Source of the DNA: DASQBT01 sp049578545
GTDB taxonomy: Bacteria > Pseudomonadota > Gammaproteobacteria > Burkholderiales > Thiobacillaceae
Assembly (NCBI GenBank): GCA_049578545.1
Contig: JBAUMF010000082.1
Span: 1 to 16,514, forward strand
Direction of reading: 5' to 3'
Length of the DNA stretch: 16,514 bases
Each line of letters starts with the position of its first letter. Positions within the stretch are counted from its first letter, which is position 1. Position numbers and translations under genes: made by a program. The notes beneath the pieces are model-generated. The model saw nothing but the letters and a program-made list of their open reading frames with translations. It was not told where the DNA came from and ran no database searches. Of the stretch, positions 1 to 5,766 are shown in pieces.

Positions 1-300
1 TGGGCACACCCAACTGGCCGATCCATTTGTTGATGGATCGCGCGTACGAGGGCAACGAAACCAGACAGCTGGCGCTGGACTTGGGATTTATTCCCGTCGT
101 ACCGCCCAAGTCCAATCGCGTGGAGCCCTGGGAATATAACAAGATCATGTACCGGCGGCGTAATGAGATCGAACGCCTGTTCAGAAGGCTTAAAGGCTTC
201 CGGCGCATCTTCTCCCGATTTGAGAAACTCGACGTGATGTTCATCGGGTTCATTCATTTCGCCTTAATCATAGAAGGACTGCGGTTGTGTTAACAGGCCC
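1..300 (+). mobile_element. Right part of an IS5-family insertion sequence
   Basis: The element comprises the transposase 3' end plus a short tail. Read inward from position 300 on the - strand, the sequence is GGGCCTGTTAACACAACC, which resembles an IS5-group terminal inverted repeat. It is followed by CTAG (300-303), so a TA (301-302) or CTAG target is plausible. The left end lies outside the window, so neither the inverted repeat nor the target duplication can be confirmed. The boundary at about 300 is therefore an inference. Confidence 0.65.
3..293 (+). CDS. IS5-family transposase, C-terminal part (cut by left window edge)
   Basis: This is the last 96 residues of a DDE transposase; the reading frame is open to the left edge, so the gene starts outside the window. 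The second catalytic Asp is visible in the motif MDRAYEGNETR (Asp at about visible residue 12). The IS5-type signature Y-x2-R-x3-E-x6-K is exact in YRRRNEIERLFRRLK and carries the catalytic Glu. The end, rich in Phe and Ile, followed by a stop seven bases before the putative IS end, is typical of IS5-family elements. The enzyme would cut and paste its own element. The visible part has no frameshift or internal stop, but whether the whole gene is intact cannot be judged from this window. Confidence 0.9.
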   Translation, partial: GTPNWPIHLLMDRAYEGNETRQLALDLGFIPVVPPKSNRVEPWEYNKIMYRRRNEIERLFRRLKGFRRIFSRFEKLDVMFIGFIHFALIIEGLRLC

Positions 301-916
301 TAGCTCGGAGGCCGCAGTGGGTCAATCTGAGACGGCCAAGGCCCATAGCAAACACCGGACATTGGTATATGACCACAGTCCGGGAAGGGCGCACCAGCGA
401 CTGCACAATACCTAATTCCTACCCAGGCCTTTATGGCCTTAGGCGCAATTTAGTGCGTTCCCCGTGGCCGCTACTTGTCCTCCATGAACTTGATTCCAGT
501 GCGAGTTTGATGCCAATGTTGAAAACCGACGGACAGAAGCATTCAGGCAGGCTTCACCCTAAAGGTTCAGCCTTACAAACCGCGTTCGCAGGCAGGTGAT
601 CGCTGGATTTGTGGGTTAAATCAAACCTGAGAAAGCTGCGACGTTTTGCTTTTCGACACTACGATTGCAATAATGCGTCCCAACACCTTGGTACGCTTTG
701 TTTCACTGTGCGTAGTGCCTCATACGTCAACCCGATGGGACGTGGGTAAAAATCGGGGTAAAATTAAAAATGTTAAATTGCCCTTTCGCAGCACCGTTGG
801 GTTGCAGACGATTTTTAGATACTCGCCGTCGCACCATTCAAATTAGTAATACGATCATTAGTCAGGACTATCTTGTAACCCATTGAATTAACTATCGAAT
901 CATGGCCAATGCCGGC
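301..916. other. Region of about 600 bp with no supported gene
   Basis: Between the IS end and the nuoA promoter I find no convincing gene. Open frames at 369-599 (76 codons) and 646-846 (66 codons) have no good ribosome binding site and no recognisable domain. Their composition (Ser, Arg, Pro and Leu rich) looks like chance reading. No tRNA T-loop or acceptor pairing is visible. A 5-bp inverted repeat AGGCC/GGCCT occurs at 425-439, and 750-780 is AT-rich. The tpiA, secG and tRNA-Leu genes that often precede nuoA in betaproteobacteria are not visible here. Confidence 0.6.
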
Positions 917-946
917 TTGACAGTTTGGCAACGTCACAACTAAACT
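917..946 (+). promoter_or_regulatory. Putative sigma70 promoter of the nuo operon
   Basis: A perfect -35 box TTGACA (917-922) is followed after 18 bp by TAAACT (941-946), which matches 4 of 6 positions of the -10 consensus. Transcription would start near 953, giving a leader of about 48 nt before the nuoA GTG. It is the only perfect TTGACA I noticed upstream of the operon. No operator could be identified. Confidence 0.5.
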
Positions 947-991
947 GACTGCCGTAATAACGCCTCTGCGCTGAGGTGATGTTAAGGAAGC

Positions 992-997
992 GAGGAG
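992..997 (+). promoter_or_regulatory. Shine-Dalgarno site of nuoA
   Basis: GAGGAG lies 3 nt upstream of the GTG at 1001, with a further purine-rich stretch GTTAAGGAAG just before it (981-990). It supports the GTG start, because no in-frame ATG is available at this point. Confidence 0.65.
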
Positions 998-1000
998 AGC

Positions 1001-1357
1001 GTGTTAGAGCATTATTTCCCCATTCTGCTGTTTATCCTGGTTGGCCTGGCGTTCGGAGTGGTTCCCATGCTGGCCGGTTGGTTGCTTGCCCCCAATCGTC
1101 CTGATAGCGAAAAGCTTTCACCCTACGAATGTGGCTTTGAGGCGTTTGAAGATGCACGGATGAAGTTTGATGTGCGCTACTACTTGATCGCCATTCTGTT
1201 TATTCTCTTCGATCTGGAAATCGCGTTTCTTTTTCCCTGGGCGGTTGTGCTGAAGGAGATCGGCATGTTTGGTTTCATTGCCATGGTCATCTTCCTCGGA
1301 ATTCTGGTCGTAGGGTTCATCTACGAATGGATGAAGGGGGCTCTGGAGTGGGATTGA
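1001..1357 (+). CDS. nuoA: NADH-quinone oxidoreductase subunit A
   Basis: Small membrane subunit of complex I (ND3 homologue, 118 aa, normal family length). It lies at the junction of the membrane arm and the quinone-reducing module in the cytoplasmic membrane. Three hydrophobic helices are visible at about residues 8-30, 60-83 and 89-110. The long loop between helices 1 and 2 has the family motif PYECGFEAFEDAR (41-53; Cys44 is at the site of the mitochondrial ND3 active/deactive cysteine). Helix 2 carries the conserved acidic residues of FDLEIAFLFPW (Asp71, Glu73). The start is GTG with a strong GAGGAG site upstream and no alternative ATG nearby. It is the first gene of the nuo operon and is separated from nuoB by an unusually long 118-nt spacer. 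Confidence 0.97.
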   Translation: MLEHYFPILLFILVGLAFGVVPMLAGWLLAPNRPDSEKLSPYECGFEAFEDARMKFDVRYYLIAILFILFDLEIAFLFPWAVVLKEIGMFGFIAMVIFLGILVVGFIYEWMKGALEWD

Positions 1358-1370
1358 TGGTTCGGAGCCT

Positions 1371-1385
1371 TTGGGCGAGGCCCAA
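1371..1385 (+). repeat. Small perfect hairpin in the nuoA-nuoB spacer
   Basis: TTGGGC (1371-1376), a GAG loop and GCCCAA (1380-1385) form a perfect 6-bp stem 13 nt after the nuoA stop. There is no T run behind it, so it is not a typical intrinsic terminator. It could be an mRNA processing or stability element, or chance. The rest of the spacer (1386-1475) shows nothing recognisable. Confidence 0.35.
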
Positions 1386-1475
1386 CAATGCCTTGGCTTG
1401 GGGATCAGAAAAGATGTGGTCACGAAGCAGGAGCAGCAAAAGGTTTGTGGATGTTTACGCAGCGGACGGTTTAGG

Positions 1476-1952
1476 ATGAGCATCGAGGGCGTTCTCGAAC
1501 AGGGCTTTATTACCACCAAGGCTGACCAACTCATCAACTACATGCGCACGGGTTCCATGTGGCCAATGACGTTTGGCCTTGCCTGTTGTGCTGTTGAAAT
1601 GATGCAAGCGGGTGCGTCGCGTTATGATTTGGACCGGTTTGGCATTGTGTTTCGCGGCAGCCCGCGTCAATCCGACGTCATGATTGTGGCAGGCACATTG
1701 TGCAACAAGATGGCACCCGCGTTACGCAAGGTGTATGACCAGATGGCGGAGCCCCGCTGGGTGATTTCCATGGGATCCTGTGCCAATGGCGGAGGCTATT
1801 ACCACTATTCCTATTCCGTTGTGCGCGGTTGCGATCGCATCGTGCCTGTCGATATCTATGTGCCAGGCTGTCCGCCCACTGCAGAAGCATTGATGTTCGG
1901 CCTGATCCAGTTGCAGAACAAGATCAAGCGCACCAACACCATTGCTCGTTAA
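1476..1952 (+). CDS. nuoB: NADH-quinone oxidoreductase subunit B
   Basis: Q-module subunit (PSST homologue, 158 aa) holding the terminal [4Fe-4S] cluster N2, which hands electrons to quinone at the NuoB-NuoD interface. The ligands are visible: the tandem Cys37-Cys38 in FGLACCAVEMM, Cys102 in SMGSCANGGG and Cys132 in VPGCPPTAEA. The start was set at ATG 1476 (MSIEGVLEQGF), which gives the usual family N-terminus and length. The frame is open further upstream to a TTG at 1371, but the extra 35 residues look non-coding. AGG directly abuts the ATG, and a GGACGG a few bases further upstream is the more likely ribosome site. Residue 61 is Gly in FRGSPRQSD, where related proteins, as I recall them, usually have Pro or Ala. 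It is 12 nt upstream of nuoC. Confidence 0.97.
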   Translation: MSIEGVLEQGFITTKADQLINYMRTGSMWPMTFGLACCAVEMMQAGASRYDLDRFGIVFRGSPRQSDVMIVAGTLCNKMAPALRKVYDQMAEPRWVISMGSCANGGGYYHYSYSVVRGCDRIVPVDIYVPGCPPTAEALMFGLIQLQNKIKRTNTIAR

Positions 1953-1964
1953 GAATCAATTGAC

Positions 1965-2564
1965 ATGACCCAGCCACTGGACGCCCTTTCCTTGAGCCTG
2001 CAGGATGCCCTGGGCTCGGCAATCGTTTCATCTGTCACGCGGCTGAAAGAGCTGACGGTGGAAACCAAAGCCGAATCCATGCACGAGTCGATGCGGATCC
2101 TGCGGGATCACCCCGGCTTGCGCTTCAGCCAGCTGATCGATCTGAGCGGAATGGATTACCAGGACTACGGTGGGGGACGCTGGCAGGGAAGGCGATTTGC
2201 GGTGAATTACCATCTCCTTTCCATCGTCCATAACATGCGGGTGCGTGTGCGTGTTCCATGCCCGGACGACGAATTGCCCATGGTTGCCTCGGTCAATGAC
2301 CTTTGGCCGTCAGCCAACTGGTATGAACGCGAAGCATTTGATCTTTATGGCATCGTGTTCGAAGGGCATCCGGATTTGCGCCGCATCCTTACCGATTATG
2401 GCTTTATCGGGCATCCGTTCCGCAAGGATTTCCCGCTTTCGGGGTACGTTGAAATGCGCTATGACCCCGAACAGCAGCGTGTCATCTACCAGCCGGTTTC
2501 AATTGAACCTCGTGAAGTCACTCCGCGCATCGTCCGTGAAGAAGGTTATGGCGATGTCGGTTGA
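1965..2564 (+). CDS. nuoC: NADH-quinone oxidoreductase subunit C
   Basis: Peripheral-arm subunit of complex I (30 kDa subunit homologue, 199 aa, normal for the stand-alone form). It has no cofactor and packs against NuoD in the quinone module on the cytoplasmic side. The family signature is clear at about residues 119-156: WYEREAFDLYGIVFEGHP, then the block ending in GHPFRKDFPLSGY. NuoC and NuoD are separate genes here, as in betaproteobacteria and alphaproteobacteria and unlike the fused nuoCD of enteric bacteria. The ATG at 1965 is preceded by AAGAATCAATTGAC, a weak ribosome site. The next gene, nuoD, begins after 56 nt if the GTG start is used. Confidence 0.97.
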   Translation: MTQPLDALSLSLQDALGSAIVSSVTRLKELTVETKAESMHESMRILRDHPGLRFSQLIDLSGMDYQDYGGGRWQGRRFAVNYHLLSIVHNMRVRVRVPCPDDELPMVASVNDLWPSANWYEREAFDLYGIVFEGHPDLRRILTDYGFIGHPFRKDFPLSGYVEMRYDPEQQRVIYQPVSIEPREVTPRIVREEGYGDVG

Positions 2565-2620
2565 CAGGGCTGGGATCTGCAAATTCAGAAGACCCCCAGG
2601 CATGGTCCCCGAGCTACGCC

Positions 2621-3874
2621 GTGGCTGAAATCCGTAATTACACAATGAACTTTGGCCCGCAGCATCCTGCGGCGCACGGAGTGCTGCGACTCGTCCTTGA
2701 ACTGGATGGCGAAGTGATTCAGCGTGCTGACCCGCATATCGGCTTGCTGCACCGCGCTACAGAAAAGCTGGCCGAGCACAAGACATTCATCCAGTCGGTC
2801 CCTTATATGGATCGACTGGATTATGTCTCGATGATGTGCAACGAGCACGCTTATGTCATGGCTATCGAGAAACTGCTTGAGCTCGAGGTGCCGGTTCGCG
2901 CCCAGTACATCCGCGTGATGTTCGACGAGATCACGCGTATTCTCAATCATCTGCTTTGGATCGGTGCACATGCGCTGGATGTCGGCGCAATGACGATGTT
3001 TCTGTATGCCTTCCGCGAGCGCGAGGATTTGATGGACTGCTATGAGGCTGTCTCGGGCGCTCGCTTGCACGCGGCCTATTACCGACCGGGCGGCGTTTAT
3101 CGCGATCTGCCTGATGCAATGCCGGCTTACGTCGTCTCAAGATTCCACAGTGAGGACGCCGTAAAGAAACTGAATGATAGTCGTCAGGGCTCCCTGCTCG
3201 ATTTCATTGAGGATTTTACCAATCGCTTCCCGGCCTATGTTGATGAGTATGAAACCTTGCTGACGGATAACCGCATCTGGAAACAGCGTACCGTGGGCAT
3301 TGGGGTTGTATCACCGGAACGTGCCCAGGCACTTGGCTTTACCGGTCCCATGTTGCGCGGCTCCGGCGTGGAATGGGATCTGCGCAAGAAGCAGCCTTAT
3401 GAAGTCTACGATCAGGTCAGCTTCGATATCCCGGTTGGCACCAATGGAGATTGCTACGACCGCTATCTGGTGCGCATGGAAGAAATGCGCCAGAGCAACC
3501 GTATAATTCGCCAGTGTGTCGACTGGCTGCGCGAACATCCCGGTCCGGTGATGTCGGACAACCATAAGGTGGCGCCGCCCTCCCGGCTGGATATGAAACA
3601 GAACATGGAAGAGCTGATTCATCATTTCAAGCTGTTCACCGAGGGCATGCATGTGCCCGAAGGTGAATGCTATGCGGCGGTAGAGCATCCCAAGGGTGAG
3701 TTTGGCATTTATCTGGTGTCAGATGGCGCCAACAAACCCTATCGTTTGAAAATACGCGGGGCTGGTTTTCCTCACCTGGCAGCGCTGGATGAAATGTCGC
3801 GTGGTCATATGATTGCCGATGTGGTGGCGATCATAGGCACACAGGACATTGTATTTGGCGATATTGACCGATGA
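2621..3874 (+). CDS. nuoD: NADH-quinone oxidoreductase subunit D
   Basis: The 49 kDa subunit (417 aa from this start) forms most of the quinone-reduction cavity together with NuoB. It is related to the large subunit of [NiFe] hydrogenases but has lost the metal ligands. The N-terminal loop NFGPQHPAAHGVLRL contains His19, and DRLDYV contains Tyr68. By position these match His38 and Tyr87 of Thermus Nqo4, which bind the quinone headgroup. I chose GTG 2621 (VAEIRNYTMNF) because it gives the family N-terminus. A TTG at 2561 overlapping the nuoC stop would add 20 residues of no recognisable family character. The ribosome site before the GTG is weak (GAG at 2611-2613). The stop overlaps the ATG of the following small ORF (ATGA). 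Confidence 0.95.
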   Translation: MAEIRNYTMNFGPQHPAAHGVLRLVLELDGEVIQRADPHIGLLHRATEKLAEHKTFIQSVPYMDRLDYVSMMCNEHAYVMAIEKLLELEVPVRAQYIRVMFDEITRILNHLLWIGAHALDVGAMTMFLYAFREREDLMDCYEAVSGARLHAAYYRPGGVYRDLPDAMPAYVVSRFHSEDAVKKLNDSRQGSLLDFIEDFTNRFPAYVDEYETLLTDNRIWKQRTVGIGVVSPERAQALGFTGPMLRGSGVEWDLRKKQPYEVYDQVSFDIPVGTNGDCYDRYLVRMEEMRQSNRIIRQCVDWLREHPGPVMSDNHKVAPPSRLDMKQNMEELIHHFKLFTEGMHVPEGECYAAVEHPKGEFGIYLVSDGANKPYRLKIRGAGFPHLAALDEMSRGHMIADVVAIIGTQDIVFGDIDR

Positions 3875-4002
3875 ACCCCCTGAGTCGCTTGATTTCGTTG
3901 TTGGACCGCGGCGCGGAAATTCTTGCTTGCGATTCAGTAAACTCCGGTTTCCCGTCCGGATTCCGCCTGGCGCTCGAATCGATTGAACGGGTTCAGAAAT
4001 AA
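3871..4002 (+). CDS. Small ORF of 43 codons between nuoD and nuoE, function unknown
   Basis: This short ORF is not part of the canonical nuo set. Its ATG overlaps the nuoD stop (ATGA at 3871-3874), and its stop ends 2 nt before the nuoE ATG, so it fills the gap exactly. The deduced protein starts MNPLSRLISLLDRGAEIL and ends FRLALESIERVQK. It has one Cys (residue 20), no membrane segment, and two stretches that could form amphipathic helices around a Gly/Ser/Pro-rich middle. By hand count 27 of 43 codons end in G or C, so its third-position use does not look random. I do not recognise a family. It could be a translated coupling peptide that lets ribosomes reach nuoE, which has no clear ribosome site of its own, or a small accessory protein. 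It could also be a chance frame. Confidence 0.5.
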   Translation: MNPLSRLISLLDRGAEILACDSVNSGFPSGFRLALESIERVQK

Positions 4003-4004
4003 TC

Positions 4005-4484
4005 ATGCTTAGCCCCGAATCTCTCGCCCAGATCGACCGCGAAGTTGCCAAGTATCCGGCGGGCAAGCAGCATTCCGCAGTCATGTCTGCGCTGCGTATT
4101 GCTCAATCAGAAAAAGGCTGGCTGTCGAACGAAACCATGGATTTCATCGCCAGTTATCTTGACATGCCTGCCATCGCTGTCTATGAGGTGGCCACTTTCT
4201 ACAACATGTACAACCTCGCCCCGGTGGGGCGGCACAAGATTACCCTTTGTACCAACCTCAGCTGCACTTTGATGGGGGCACTGGAAATTGGCAAGCAGCT
4301 GGAAGACCGGCTTGGTGTGCATTTCGGTCAGACCACCGAAGATGGCCGTTTTACCTTACAGCAGGGCGAATGCATGGGCGCCTGCGGTGATGCGCCCTTG
4401 TGCCTGATCAACAACCATCACATGGAAAGCTATCTCACTTCCGAGAAAGTGGACAAGCTGCTGGACAAGCTGAAACAGGAATGA
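4005..4484 (+). CDS. nuoE: NADH-quinone oxidoreductase subunit E
   Basis: The 24 kDa subunit (159 aa, normal length) of the NADH-oxidising module. It has a thioredoxin-like fold and carries the [2Fe-2S] cluster N1a close to the FMN of NuoF. The four ligands are visible as C-x4-C and C-x3-C: Cys82 and Cys87 in LCTNLSCTLMG, and Cys123 and Cys127 in GECMGACGDAP. The helical N-terminal domain includes the conserved EVATFYNMYN (61-70). The ATG at 4005 has no recognisable Shine-Dalgarno sequence (upstream is GTTCAGAAATAATC). Translation may therefore depend on coupling to the 43-codon ORF that ends 2 nt before it. The stop overlaps the nuoF start as ATGA. Confidence 0.97.
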   Translation: MLSPESLAQIDREVAKYPAGKQHSAVMSALRIAQSEKGWLSNETMDFIASYLDMPAIAVYEVATFYNMYNLAPVGRHKITLCTNLSCTLMGALEIGKQLEDRLGVHFGQTTEDGRFTLQQGECMGACGDAPLCLINNHHMESYLTSEKVDKLLDKLKQE

Positions 4485-5761
4485 TCATTCAAGGTGGCCC
4501 CGTTATCTTCAACACGCTCCATCTGCGAGAGCCATGGAAGCTTTCCACCTATGAAAGTGCCGGTGGCTATTCCGCCCTGAAAAAGATCCTTGCAGAAAAG
4601 ATACCGGCCGAGAACATCATTGCCGAAGTGAAGACTTCTGCTCTCCGTGGACGCGGTGGCGCGGGCTTCCCGACCGGGCTGAAGTGGAGTTTCATGCCAA
4701 GGAGTTTCCCCGGCGACAAATACATCGTCTGTAATTCGGATGAGGGCGAGCCGGGTACCTTCAAGGACCGTGACATCATGGAGCTCAACCCCCATTCCTT
4801 GATAGAGGGCATGATTATCGCGGGTTACACCTTGGATGCCGCTGCGGGGTATAACTACATCCACGGTGAGATCTTCGAGGTTTACGAGAAGATGGAGCGG
4901 GCGCTTGATGAGGCCAGGACTGCCGGTTACCTGGGTGAGAACATCCTGGGCTCGGGTTTCAGTTTCAATCTGCATAATCACCATGGCTATGGGGCCTATA
5001 TCTGCGGTGAGGAAACTGCCTTGCTGGAATCACTTGAAGGCAAGAAAGGCCAGCCCCGCTTCAAGCCCCCATTCCCAGCCAGCTATGGCCTGTATGGCAA
5101 GCCCACCACCATCAACAACACTGAAACCTTTGCCAGTATTCCCTATATCGTGCGTGAGGGCGGACAGAAGTTTCTCGATCTGGGCAAGCCCAATAACGGC
5201 GGGACCAAACTGTTTTCCGTTTCCGGCCATGTCAACAAGCCAGGCAATTTTGAAGTGCCGATGGGTACCCCGTTTGCCAAATTGCTTGAGCTGGCGGGTG
5301 GGGTGCGCGGTGGGCACAAACTGAAAGCGGTGATTCCAGGTGGCTCATCAGCGCCCGTTTTGCCGGCAGATATCATGATGGGCTGCACGATGGATTTTGA
5401 TTCCATTGCGAAGGCCGGTTCCATGCTGGGCTCGGGTGCAGTCATTGTCATGGATGAGACGGTTTGCATGGTTCGCGCGCTGGAGCGGCTGTCCTATTTC
5501 TACCAGCATGAGTCCTGCGGCCAGTGCACGCCCTGCCGTGAAGGTACAGGCTGGTTATACCGTGTGATTCACCGCATCGAACACGGGCAGGGCCGGCCGG
5601 AAGATCTGGACCTGTTGGACAATGTGGCGGGCAATATTTCAGGCCGGACCATTTGCGCCCTCGGTGATGCCGCTGCGATGCCGGTGCAGGGCATGTTGAA
5701 ACACTACCGTCATGAGTTCGAGCATCACATCGAACACAAACATTGCCTGGTGCAGGGATAG
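4481..5761 (+). CDS. nuoF: NADH-quinone oxidoreductase subunit F
   Basis: The 51 kDa subunit (426 aa) binds NADH and FMN and holds [4Fe-4S] cluster N3, the entry point for electrons. The glycine-rich FMN/NADH loop is seen at about 57-69 (GRGGAGFPTGLKW). It is followed by CNSDEGEPGTFKDR (84-97) and the nucleotide-binding region GAYICGEETALLESLEGKKG (171-190). The N3 ligands are Cys346, Cys349 and Cys352 in ESCGQCTPCREGTGW, and Cys392 in RTICALGD. The start at ATG 4481 overlaps the nuoE stop (ATGA) and gives the expected N-terminus; the frame is open upstream only because it lies within nuoE. The C-terminus contains a His-rich stretch, HEFEHHIEHKH (411-421). It is 5 nt from nuoG. Confidence 0.98.
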   Translation: MIIQGGPVIFNTLHLREPWKLSTYESAGGYSALKKILAEKIPAENIIAEVKTSALRGRGGAGFPTGLKWSFMPRSFPGDKYIVCNSDEGEPGTFKDRDIMELNPHSLIEGMIIAGYTLDAAAGYNYIHGEIFEVYEKMERALDEARTAGYLGENILGSGFSFNLHNHHGYGAYICGEETALLESLEGKKGQPRFKPPFPASYGLYGKPTTINNTETFASIPYIVREGGQKFLDLGKPNNGGTKLFSVSGHVNKPGNFEVPMGTPFAKLLELAGGVRGGHKLKAVIPGGSSAPVLPADIMMGCTMDFDSIAKAGSMLGSGAVIVMDETVCMVRALERLSYFYQHESCGQCTPCREGTGWLYRVIHRIEHGQGRPEDLDLLDNVAGNISGRTICALGDAAAMPVQGMLKHYRHEFEHHIEHKHCLVQG

Positions 5762-5766
5762 GACCG

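Noticed and set aside
369..599. 76-codon open frame upstream of nuoA
   Set aside because: No ribosome site, no recognisable domain and unbalanced composition; it looks like a chance frame.
646..846. 66-codon open frame upstream of nuoA
   Set aside because: No recognisable similarity and it ends in AT-rich non-coding-looking sequence; the weak start context does not support it.
301..1000. tRNA-Leu or another RNA gene before nuoA
   Set aside because: Looked for because of known synteny, but no acceptor pairing or T-loop sequence could be found.
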